A DNA stretch of 57,845 nt from Symsagittifera roscoffensis (Eukaryota; Xenacoelomorpha; Acoela; Convolutidae), in assembly GCF_963678635.1 (NCBI RefSeq), contig NC_087068.1:17492027-17549871 (forward strand). Direction: 5' to 3'. Made by a program: the position numbers and the translations under genes. Shown piece by piece: positions 34,001 to 42,114 of the stretch (its first letter is position 1; the number at the start of each line of letters is the position of its first letter). The notes under the pieces are model-generated. The model worked only from the letters and a program-made list of their open reading frames with translations. It was not told the origin of the DNA and ran no database searches.

Positions 34001-37000
34001 TTACCAAGCCCAGAAAAATAGTCAAAAAGTTGTCTGTAACTCTTAAGCAGCGGCGCAGCAGCGGTTAATCGTGAAAAGCTGAACAGCTCGCTTGTTGGTC
34101 GTTTCCCTTGAGGATAAATCGTCTTAACATAAAGATGCTAGGATGTGTGGCTGGTAATCTCCAGGTCGGGGTTTCTTTTCCGGCACATTTTTGTAGTTAT
34201 ACACAGGGGCGGGTTTTTGGGGAAATGGGGTAACGGATGCCCCCACATTAGGGTTTTGACCCTCTCACCACCCAAAGTGAGAGGGTCTCCCTTTTGGAAT
34301 TGTTTTATGACATCCATTTTCGGGCGAACAATCCTTAACTTTTTTTAAAGGCGCCTTCGGCCCCAAAATATACTTATTTTGAAGGGGTGCGCGCGTCGAA
34401 AAAACGCAAATTTTTTTAACCAACATTTTCCAAAAAGTGACCATTTTTGATGGCTTTTTTTGACAATTTTTTTTTCAAAAACTTGCCTGCGGTGCAAAAT
34501 TTTGGGTCAAAATAGGTTCTTTATAGTGTTCTGCGATTGCTCGAAAAACAATTTGGTTGACTAAAAAATAGTTGACAAAATTTTCAAAAATCCGCTCCCT
34601 CCCCTCGAGAAAACTCTAGATCCCCCTTGGTTATACCTTTTCTTTCTTCCATTTTTTAAACCCTTTTTGAGCTACTTTTTGCCGTTTTTTACCTCTGTGT
34701 TTAACTTAAGTCGCATATTTTTTTGTTTAATTTCTCTATTAGGTTTAAAATCAGTAGAATTGAGAAGTTGATTGAAAGTTCAAAAGATTTATTCGCAGAA
34801 TGTTCAACTAGCAAAAATGTGCCAAAAATGAGAAAATATATTCTCTAGCAATTGAGCATGGTGTATTGCAATCAGAAAAAAATTTCAGCTAAACCAGATA
34901 AAGCCTTGATAGTTAAAAAAAAAGAAATAATAAAGTATCAGCAATTAAATTATCAGCTAAATCAACTTTTTTAATCTATTCATCTTATTCAAGCAAGTGA
35001 AGATCGACTAGAAGAAGAATGATAATAATTGACTTCACTCAACATATCAGAAAAACACAATTAAATTACAGAGTTACATTGAGATTTGCAGGTTAATGTT
35101 GACCCAGGGTATGCGTTGTACTTTTTGGATTTTTTCCAGACAGCGAATCATTTTGAAATAACATGATTGAAGTTGTGTATGTGAGTTGTTCATGTGTCGT
35201 CAGGTGTGGAGATGACTCACTGTCACTTGAAGGACCTCCTGTATGACACAGAGTACACAGTGCGGGTGAGGGCTGTGAACAGCAGTGGCCACAGTGACTA
35301 CAGCGACTCAATCATACTCCGCACTGGCACTCCGCCCATCCAGTTTGCACTGGACAACAACACTGCTCATGTCAATTTGAAGGTAAATTTAAATTATAGT
35401 TACTGTAGAGAGAGCTGTAAACAAGTGGAACAGAATGAATTAATTGAGAATATCAAATATCTATTTTAAGAAATGCGTCCAAAAGCTATTCATTCTGACA
35501 GAATTTGTTTTGAGGTCGCCTGGAATTTCAAATTTGCACGCAAAGTTCCTCTGTTCATTTTGCCTGTTTCAACTTTGGATTAGTGACAAATTTATTGCCT
35601 GACGTTTCTCTAGCTGTGAGGACATCCCAAATTCTTCCTATATCGGAACCTAAAGCAACTCACCGACATTACCGATCGATCCTTCAAATTATTTGGGCAA
35701 TTTATTGAGATGGGTAATAAATTTGCCCGCATTAAACATTGCTGTCAAATACAGTGGTCGTGACATTTTACCTTTTCAGTGTTTCAATGCAGCCAGTCAA
35801 CCTGGTTTATTTGAGGCTAGTGTTTCTGATTAATTAAGCGTCCGTGGGTCTAATTATGGGTCTTTCGAGGGAACCATATTTTATATGCTTTCTTCCAGAT
35901 CGCACAAGACGCTAAAAGTCTCAGAATAGAATTTATAGTTCAGTTTTTTATGACAATAATTTCATTTTCGCTCAATAGTTGTTGCTGAATTTTCATTAAA
36001 CGCCGTCGAATGTGTTTTCGGACATGTTTTCGGCAAATAGAGTATCATTCCAGACAGCATTTCGAAGTTTTTTTAGATGTGGTTTTTTCGAGAGCTACTA
36101 AGGTTGTTTTATTTGGACTTAGTGGCTCTCCTTTTCTTTTGTGTCTGCTAGCGTGCAATGCTATTTTGTGGCATCGCAAGTAATGCGAAGCTCCGCTTTG
36201 CGGCTGTGTTTTAAAATCAGATCAAAAATAAAATGAGGTGAACTAAAGTGCGAATTTGATCGCTGTTTTATACTCTACTTAAAAAGAATTGTTGTGTTTT
36301 TTTAGAGAGTAAGCAGTTAGAATTCTTTGTTTTAATTTCAGATTACTGGCAACACAGCGCAGTATGACAGAGGGGGTGCTAAGAGTAGACTGGGACAGTT
36401 AGGGGAGGACTGCTTCCTGGGGGCCTCCTTCTCAGTTTTGGGAGACAAGAGCGTGAACAAGGGCAAGCACTACTGGGAAGTGAAGGTGAAGGTCAAATCA
36501 ACAGACAGAATAGGTCAGTTTGTTCTTTCAATTTGGCGCTCTATTCTCATTAGTCATCGTAGAGATCTGCGCAAGTTAAAGTTAAAGTCGTTTAACTCAG
36601 CTTCCGAGCTAACGAAACTTGGTTCACTGTGTTTCAGTTCACTTCGGAATTAGACTTCAAACTGTGTTCAGTTTATTTTTAGTTTAAAACAGTTAATGCA
36701 TATATGAAAAATTTCGGTAACGGTTGATGTTTTGTTCAGGTGTGGCTTACCTCAACACTCCTCGCGATAGTCTAATCGGTGACTCCGACAAGTCCTGGGC
36801 GATCGGGTTCCTCGCAAGCGAAGAGGGACGACTCTTCTGCTACCACAACAAGAAGAAAAAACGACTCAATATCGAGCTTCCATCGTCTTCGCCTCCTCTG
36901 AAATCGGTCACAGTCGGAACACTTTTGGATCTAGATGAAAACTTTGTGGCGTTCTTCATAACAGAGTTTCACCAGCACATTCACACATTTAAGGTCAACT

Positions 37001-37092
37001 TCACAGAGCCAGTTTTTCCAGCATTTTCAGTCTGGCCAAATGACGTCACAATTTGTTCTGGACTGCAAGTGCCAGATTTTCTTTTGCTGTGA
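19009..37092 (+). CDS. MID1/MID2-type (class I TRIM) E3 ubiquitin ligase with three FN3 domains
   Basis: Twelve exons join in frame to 926 residues: 19009-19213, 20130-20479, 21516-21824, 22176-22409, 24324-24489, 24800-25105, 25726-25910, 29025-29184, 33264-33425, 35204-35382, 36342-36513, 36740-37092. The RING is C10, C13, C25, H27, C30, C33, C75, C78 with a 41-residue acidic insert, and the opening MDALRSELTC resembles MID proteins. B-box 1 starts KCDMCEDESA; B-box 2 is CTVHDNEKINMYC...ICALCKLVG. A coiled coil (exons 3-4) and a COS-like FVDFSIEKRNISNLDFL follow. FN3-1 is exon 6, FN3-2 exons 7+8, FN3-3 exons 9+10; the SPRY has GKHYWEVKV and ends SGLQVPDFLLL. MID proteins bind microtubules through the COS box and ubiquitinate targets such as the PP2A regulatory system. 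Known MID/TRIM9/36/46 members have one FN3 and about 670-750 residues, so the extra FN3s explain the length. Exon 8 is tandemly duplicated. Confidence 0.88.
19270..19400 (+). repeat. two tandem ~70-bp repeats in TRIM intron 1
   Basis: The block TCTGGAAATACCGTATCTCG followed by GTTGCG occurs at about 19300 and again at about 19360, with related flanks (CGGGCAAAT / GACTGAG before it). No ORF uses it. Confidence 0.55.
19427..19500. repeat. 74-bp near-perfect palindrome
   Basis: Centred on CTCGAG at 19461-19466. The left arm runs TTTATGCGATCCCCTTGAGC then AATTCATTTAAAT and its complement reads back to GGCATAAA at 19500 with only a few mismatches. It could form a long hairpin in the pre-mRNA or a cruciform. 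It may be a folded MITE; flanking target duplications were not identified. Confidence 0.65.
20701..21322 (+). repeat. tRNA-headed SINE-like unit with hairpin tail
   Basis: The head 20701-20780 has box-A-like TAGTCTGGTGGTCGTGCGG and box-B-like GGTTTGAGTCC (20759-20769). The ends GGTCC and GGACC pair like an acceptor stem. A distant tail near 21279-21316 is CGCAAGTGATGCGAAGGTCC followed by GCTTTGCCTGTGTGTT. The 620-bp span may be one unit or a head and a separate tail. It lies in TRIM intron 2. Confidence 0.45.
22750..23720 (+). repeat. degenerate long-period tandem repeat in TRIM intron 4
   Basis: A block with CCAAATCTGAGATTAAAGTT, then 'tcaatc...aacaagttgttggga', then 'tcctctgcattaaa' recurs with decay near 22754, 22913, 23061, 23154, 23347, 23515 and 23663, usually followed by 'attttttggaaacttt'-like sequence. 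The period is irregular (roughly 90-200 bases). Confidence 0.5.
23865..24196 (+). repeat. tRNA-headed SINE-like unit
   Basis: A box-B-like GGAGGTTCAAATCTTGC at about 23887-23903 after ACTCTTAATCTACCGGTC heads the unit; the tail at 24175-24196 is GCAGCTTCGCCGCTGTGTAT, matching the tail of related units. It lies in TRIM intron 4. Confidence 0.45.
25325..25725 (+). repeat. dispersed ~400-bp repeat, copy 5, ending at the exon 7 splice acceptor
   Basis: It starts 'tcaatgaacgtagttcagac' and ends 'ccaactgtctgttggctatg' followed by TTTTGTAG, whose AG is the acceptor of TRIM exon 7 (25726). The repeat end therefore abuts or supplies the 3' splice site. Confidence 0.7.
26262..26345 (-). repeat. tRNA-like head on the minus strand
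   Basis: The reverse complement contains GGGTTCAAATCGCACG, a good box B, preceded by TGGTGCCCAGCAATCATATG in place of box A. It is probably a tRNA-derived SINE head inserted antisense in TRIM intron 7. Confidence 0.4.
26462..26490. repeat. short perfect hairpin motif
   Basis: ACACAAGCAAAGCTTGTGTT forms an almost perfect stem. Related forms occur at about 33632 (CAGCAAAGCTTGTG) and 33680-33735 (AACGCTTGTGTTAT, GAGCGGAGCGTTGTGT), suggesting ends of a small mobile element family. Confidence 0.4.
26655..27003 (+). repeat. tRNA-headed SINE-like unit with hairpin tail
   Basis: The head GGATCTGTAGCGTAGAAGTA followed by a box-B-like GAGGGTTCTAATCTG is joined to a body ending GCGAAGTGTAACTTCGCCTC then TGTGTTAAA. 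Duplicated downstream (about 29527-29862), where the head's first bases are missing because the duplication boundary cuts it. Confidence 0.5.
27490..27667 (+). repeat. tRNA-headed SINE-like unit with hairpin tail
   Basis: Box-A-like TGGCTGAGTGG (27504-27514), box-B-like GGTACGAATCTC (27548-27559) and the tail GCGATGCAAAGCTTCGCCTT then TGTGTTAAA make this the shortest and clearest unit, about 180 bases. A second copy is at about 30348-30537 through the tandem duplication. Confidence 0.55.
27747..28060 (+). repeat. diverged copy of the ~400-bp dispersed repeat
   Basis: 'tctatgaacgaagtgaagac' at the start and later 'caattaggttactttcatag' keep the order of landmarks of the family but are strongly diverged. 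Also present in the second duplication copy (about 30604-30915). Confidence 0.45.
28118..28561 (+). repeat. dispersed ~400-bp repeat, copy 6
   Basis: It has 'agttcagttcatttccttt', 'aaaggcaaactccactgaac' and ends 'ccaactatctgttggctgtg'. Its twin is at about 30976-31419. Confidence 0.65.
28627..28990 (+). repeat. dispersed ~400-bp repeat, copy 7, just upstream of exon 8
   Basis: It begins 'tcaatgaaagttttttcatg' and ends 'ccaactattttggttatatt', about 35 bases before the exon 8 acceptor. Its twin is at about 31485-31848. Confidence 0.6.
29527..32384 (+). repeat. tandem duplication, second 2.86-kb copy
   Basis: This near-identical copy of 26673-29526 carries the same nested repeats in the same order and a second exon 8. 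Differences include CAGTAGCG for CAGGAGCG, AATTCC for AAGTCC and a one-base change in a poly-A run, so the copies are close to but not fully identical. Confidence 0.92.
31883..32042 (+). CDS. duplicated TRIM exon 8 (exon 8b)
   Basis: 160 bases, apparently identical to exon 8 (29025-29184), with the same acceptor (TTCAG|AGTGAC) and donor (ACTGC|GTAAGC). The exon enters in phase 0 and leaves in phase 1. Joining 8 to 8b would read CAG TGA, an immediate stop, so only one of the two can be used in a full-length mRNA. It encodes the second half of FN3-2, including NTMYVVRVKAVSSTGSSAYS. Confidence 0.85.
32571..32986. mobile_element. short non-autonomous hAT-type element
   Basis: A 416-bp sequence starts CAGGGGCGGAT and ends ATCCGCCCCTG (terminal inverted repeats). 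It is flanked by a perfect 8-bp duplication TTCGCTAT (32563-32570 and 32987-32994). An 8-bp target duplication with CAGGG-type ends is typical of hAT transposons. No transposase is inside. It lies in TRIM intron 8. Confidence 0.85.
33264..33425 (+). CDS. TRIM exon 9 (first half of FN3-3)
   Basis: Acceptor ATTATTAG|CTCC and donor GAAG|GTAAAC. It joins to exon 10 at 35204 (CGTCAG|GTGTG) to complete an FN3 fold with WTTEGG, CYTVEYRPS and, in exon 10, YDTEYTVRVRAVNSSGHSDYS. It confirms that the FN3 block continues beyond the duplicated region. Confidence 0.85.
33893..33975 (+). repeat. tRNA-like SINE head
   Basis: GGCGTAGATGGGGAGCAATG resembles a box A and GGTTGTATGATCGAGGCCC a degenerate box B. 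A related tail TTTTTTACCTCTGTGTTT occurs at about 34689. It lies in TRIM intron 9. Confidence 0.3.
34204..34629. mobile_element. second, more decayed hAT-type short element
   Basis: A 426-bp relative of the element at 32571 (shared internal blocks 'aggcgcctt', 'gcctgcggtgca', 'ctcgagaaaa'). It starts CAGGGGCGGG and its right end is decayed to ATCCCCCTTG. It is flanked by GTTATACA and GTTATACC, a 7/8 target duplication. Confidence 0.75.
36168..36210 (+). repeat. SINE tail hairpin
   Basis: GCATCGCAAGTAATGCGAAG then CTCCGCTTTGCGGCTGTGTT is the tail motif seen at 21279, 11371 and 12742. It lies in TRIM intron 10. Confidence 0.45.
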
Positions 37093-38743
37093 GCTACGAG
37101 GTGGAGGTCTATTAGAAGTTGAGCGTTTGCATTCATAGTGATATTTTCAGTGCTATAGATTTAATATGTAGTGCAGGAATCATTTTAAATCTGCGCGAGA
37201 GTGCAGGATAGTTTAGAACAAATGTATAGAACTTATCAACCTTCATAAAGTTCACGCAGTTTGCTCTTTGTCTAAGAGAGTAAACTGAAATTGCAGCATG
37301 TCCATTGTGGTAATTAAGTGTCAATGAACGTAGTGAAGACACTTATACAGAAGGTGAAATTTTTCCGAATAAAAATAGGCTGGGGTTTCAGGAGCAACAG
37401 ACTTCAAGTCAAAATTTCGATAAAAGATCGGGATCATTCGCATTATATTTTGTTGTTTTTCCATTTTTTTCATGCAACAGGGTGCTCTTGAGTTCTTCAA
37501 TTGTTTCATATGCTTCTCTTTGGGTTTTTATTGGGATTTTATTCCTTAATTTTTTATCGGAGACCTTGCTGGAATTAATTTGAACAAATCAGAAGTCAAA
37601 CAAACTAATTTTTGACTATAACAAAAAATTAATTGACCTTGGCAGCTGATATGAATAGTTGTTGGCTGTTGGCAGTTGGTTCCACATAGAATTACATCTT
37701 TAGTCTGCTTGCTTATAGTTGTCTGAGACTATTAGCTTCTCCTATGATGGAAGTTTTTTTGATCTATTAAAGCAACCTTGTCGTTCAAATCGTTGCACGG
37801 CTTTCTTTTTTCAACTTGTTTCAAAGAATGTTCTTCTGCCTTTAGCTCCTCGTTTTTGGGTCTTTTGCATAGTATAACACTCATAAAGAATAAGTTTTTG
37901 CGCTAACTACCTCATCGGAATCATTTTTTTTTTTCAATAATCACTGATTTATGATACGGCGCTAATCATAGAAACGGCGCTAACTAATCATAGATACGGC
38001 GCTAACCGTTGTATCGGAATCAAGAATTTATTTTAAATCAAGGATTGTCATTCATTGATCATACGTTTAGTAGCAGTCACAAGGTTTTGTGTTTATTTCA
38101 CGAAATTAGATAAGTTAGCTGCAAGCTTTTATTCAAGATATTGGCGGCCAACTGTTAGAGGTCTGTTCAATTTAAATTTCGTCGGTATCCTCATAGTTTT
38201 CACAATTGTTAAGTAATCAAAATTACGGCTCTTTTCATCACTGTTTCTATACATGTTATAAAATCATGACAAAAACGGAAGTTAAATTGTCCATTCGACT
38301 CTTAAACAAATCGCCTTTTCTTTTGTCATTAATTCTTCGGGTCTCATGAGGTATGTCAATACCCTTGTCATGTCAATACTCTCTTTAAACGAGGTATGTC
38401 AATACCCTCCATACCAAAATCTGGTAAAATTGCCTCTTCGCCTCCCCATGTCTTCTTACCATTGGGCTGACTTAGTTTTTTCACTTAGTGGGTAGAAAGT
38501 AAGAATTAATTTCGATGAGTCATGGAGGTAGTATGTATGATCAATTGCTTTTGTTTAGATTTTTAACTATGTTTCTGGGGTCATATACAGTGACAAAGCT
38601 TAAAAAAGCGATAGATGGGATGACACAGCCTAATTCCAAATCGTTGTCATTAACTGAGCTCTCCTCTCTTTTCGTCGTCATCTTTGTTGATTATTTCGAT
38701 AGATTCTAAATGGTAGTCATTATCGTCTCCAATAACGAAGCTC
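37093..38743. other. non-coding stretch after the TRIM gene
   Basis: It holds a hairpin AAGTGTCAATGAACGTAGTG then AAGACACTT at 37317-37345, whose core matches the start of the ~400-bp repeat. An AATAAA at 37368-37373 may serve TRIM. Two local tandem repeats follow: 'atagatacggcgctaa' at 37970-38005 and 'gaggtatgtcaataccc' at 38347-38410. No gene seen. Confidence 0.45.
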
Positions 38744-39181
38744 TCATCTTTTTTCGTCGTCATCTGGGTCGATTATTTCGATGGCTTCACCAGTTGCATC
38801 CACGGGGTCTTCATCGGATAGTGTCACAGGGATTCTGCAGTCAATGGTACTAAGTTTGTTACTCTGAGATTTTTGGTTGTGGGCGCTGTTCCGTGTCTTG
38901 CTCGGCTCTACTTCAAAATGAGTTGCGACAACTGACCTCGAATGCTCTTTTTGGACATCAATCGCTCTTACTTGCTTGGGATCTGCAATGGTTTCCGTCC
39001 AATGAAAGTTAATTGTTTTTGCTTTTTCTTGGAAGCAACTAGCGCACTGGTTCTGGCTGTGGACGTTTTTGTTGCTGTTTTTGAGCCTGTTTTCTAACTC
39101 TACTAACTTGATGTCGGGATTTTGTAGATTGAATGGACAGAACAAAAAGGTCTTGTCGTTTTGACCGTGTAATTTTAGCAT
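38744..39181 (-). CDS. unrecognised 145-codon ORF
   Basis: The frame is hydrophilic and charged, with three Cys in a CASCF-like context and an acidic end PDDDEKR. It follows the last module copy on the minus strand, so it may belong to the retroelement array. The bases encoding its last residues are repeated just downstream (38658-38706), where they read IEIINKDDDEKR, a decayed tandem copy. No family was recognised. Confidence 0.3.
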   Translation of the reverse strand: MLKLHGQNDKTFLFCPFNLQNPDIKLVELENRLKNSNKNVHSQNQCASCFQEKAKTINFHWTETIADPKQVRAIDVQKEHSRSVVATHFEVEPSKTRNSAHNQKSQSNKLSTIDCRIPVTLSDEDPVDATGEAIEIIDPDDDEKR

Positions 39182-39454
39182 TGTCCTATGATGATGATGA
39201 TGTCCATAGTTCAGCTATCGTACTTGTTTGCGCACCAGCTCGTAATATTAGCAATTGAATAAGGTTATGCTGGATTAAACGATAATCTGCAGCCTCTGCA
39301 TTTCCTGTCATCATTTTACTCTTCAGTTCTCCGAATCTTTTTTTTGGGTAGTTGTAAGTGATCGTTTAGGCCAACCACACTTGAATCTTTGGGAGGTCTC
39401 ACAATCCCGCAGTAATTTCAATGCAGTCGGACAACCTTCACACCTTTCGATCGA

Positions 39455-42110
39455 TGCTTTGCGCGTTAATTACAAATTGCTCAGTATGATTGTGCGCTAA
39501 TTTAAAAGTTTCGAAACTCTTCAATAACGTCTGAGATGGAACACGATTATCTAAAGTTTGCTGGAAAATACTTTATTGGAAAGAAATTGGTATGAATTTA
39601 CTACAGGTTGCCTTCAGACTCGATAATTTTCAAGGGTTGGGTTTGGGATGTTTTTGGTTGAAAATGGTTGGTATTTTCCAAGAGAAGGGTTGGAGTGGTT
39701 TAAGAAAAAATGTTGGAATGAATCTCAGTAGTTTTCAGCTTCTATTTATACTTCATTGCGAAATTTCCCAATTTGTTATAGCAAATAGGAAGTTACTTTT
39801 CAACTTCGTTATCTCTCTTGATATTCATTCTTACATTCGTATTTTACGAGTAGAGTCGTTCGTATTTTACTAGTAGAGTCGTTACTATTCGTTTTTCATG
39901 AGAAGAGTCTTATTTACCAATACTTTAACCGTTTTACGAGCTATCTCAAATACTTTAAGTCTTGGTTTCCATTTATTTTGCAAAGGGATGTAAGCAGACT
40001 GATTATATTGTGGCGGCGGCGTCACGCTTTGTGAACACAATAATTTCTATATTTTTGTCTATTCTATGTTTCTATGACTTTGTGTATTTGGTTTTTAAGT
40101 TCCCGGATCTGATGGGTCTCATTAATGTGACTCCGTTGTATCTGTTCGGTATATTCATCCATCTGGGGGGTTTGCATTTTTGCTTTTAAATACTTCGCGG
40201 GATCATAGTTTTTGGTGATCAAAGAGGGAATTTGTTATGAAGTACAGTTTCCGTATTGCATGGTAAGCTTCCAATTTGAAGTAATTTACCTGAGGATTCA
40301 ACGCATAGTTCAAATCCATGTCAAATCCTGGGTTGGTATTTGAGGAAATATGGTGCTCTTTGTCCAACTGAATATGCAATTGGCTATTCAGTTCAGTAGG
40401 GTGCAAGGGCTGTCTCCTAACTGTCATTAAGTGTGTAGAATCTGGTACCGGCGATTTAGCCGTTTGTACCTGATAGGGTCGAACTATTTGGGTTTGTTTC
40501 TCAATGCGAGAATTAGAAGGAACCAGGGGTATTTTGAATTTAGGAGGGGAAATTCGCTAGGGTGTTAATGCTTTGATTTAGAAGCTATTGGAGCAAGTAA
40601 AATTGTGTTGGGTGGTGGTAGAGTGAAGGACCGTGAAGGGGCCGGTCTTGTAGCAGGAGCCGTAGTAGGAATAGCAGTGGAAGTAGTTGCTAGTAGAGTG
40701 GTAGTTAGTGGTTGAGATTCCAGTGGATCGTTGGGTGGGAGAAGGGAGATAAGATCCCCAAAGCCATGCAAGTCATCGTCTGGAGTGGAGTCGATAGTTG
40801 GTGTCAGTGCATCGGTCGGTATATCCTAGAACAAATTAAATAATTAGACTGTTGGTAGGATGCTCTGTTTTGATTTCTTCGATCAAAACTTGTTGATTGA
40901 ATGTGAGGATACATGCGATCCTGGTTTGTATTGTCCATTTCCTCTCAAAGGGGTGCCTGTACTTTCTGATCATATTTGTCTTGTTTTTCTTTTTGATCAA
41001 AAAAACTAGATGAGTAAAAGTCGAGGTCACTAAAGAAGTAAGAGTATTTTATACGAAGCCGCCAGCAGTATTTTGCCGAAATGTAGTGAACGGCCGTAGA
41101 TTTTGTGTATATGTAGGGCTTTTTTAATAAATAATAGACCATCCAGTATAAATTTCACAAAGAGAACTGAGGCGAAGACTATTCCATTTTTCTAACTAGA
41201 ATTTTTTCCTGAATATACGGGTGTATTCGTTTTTCCAAAAGTCAGAATAAATAAGATAGTCTAAACATAAAGTTTGAGTAGAGCCTAGTGGGCCATATGG
41301 GTCTGAGAAAAGTTTTTGTGGGCATTGAGAAGGGATCGAGATACTTTTTTCTGTATTCCTTTCATTTCTGAATTATCAGAAATCTTATTCCAAAATTTTT
41401 GCATCTAGTGTTTAATTTGCTGAACTATTTCTTTTGCTTGAATGAGATATGGTCCTGTAACCTTCGTAATTTGGGATGTTAATTCAATCCAGGGCTTATC
41501 ATTGTCAAAATCTAGTTGGAAAAGATATCAGTGTTTATCGGAACAATCTTGTAAGTCTGCCGATTGAAAAGTATGCCGAGTTATTGGATCTACAAATTGA
41601 ATTTTTTCCTAATACATCATGGGAATGCAATTTTGGCATTGATCCAAAAAATTCTCGGAGAGTGATAGGGCCAGGCAACATTGCCATTGGTGTCCAAGAA
41701 CATTGAAAGATTTTGAGTTAGGATGTAGCCAGCCAAACGTGTGCTCTCAAATGAAAGCATTAATGTATTGAGGAGCGTTCTAGCTCGCATTGATGGTGTA
41801 AAAAATCTAATTCGGCTGTTCATAGTATGTAAAAGCCGATGAAAAGAAATTAGTCCAATTTGGTACTTAATGAGCTTCATAGTCAATTTGACTTGTTGAA
41901 AATTTAAGTGGCGGCGAATTTTCACTTGTTGTGACAAAAGTAGAATTTGGTTGGCCGGCATTATGAATAGTTCCCATTTCTGGGGTTAGTTTAACTTGGA
42001 TGCTTTGCCGGTAAATACAAATTGCACAGTATGGTTGTGCGCTAATTTTAGAATTTCGACTCTTCAAAAACGTCTAACATAGAACACCATTATCGCAGAT
42101 GGAGTCAGTT
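39455..42110 (-). repeat. array module copy 1
   Basis: About 2.65 kb, most complete copy. Landmarks on the plus strand: 'ttgccttcagactcgataat', 'gatctgttcggtatattcat', 'agtacagtttccgtat', a Pro/Thr-rich frame at 40565-40771 (minus), 'gatcaaaacttgttgattga', 'gggcttatcattgtcaaaat', 'gttggccggcattatga' and 'gattgtgcgctaattt'-like sequence at both ends. Minus-strand frames remain at 40203-40427, 41617-41961 and 41867-42067, broken by stops. The protein type was not recognised. Confidence 0.7.
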
Positions 42111-42114
42111 GATG

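Noticed and set aside
19009-37092. TRIM9/TRIM67 identity for the TRIM gene
   Set aside because: The start (xALRSELTC), B-box 2 (ICALCKLVGxHxxHQV) and ending (SGLQVPDF) are closer to MID1/MID2; the three FN3s fit neither exactly.
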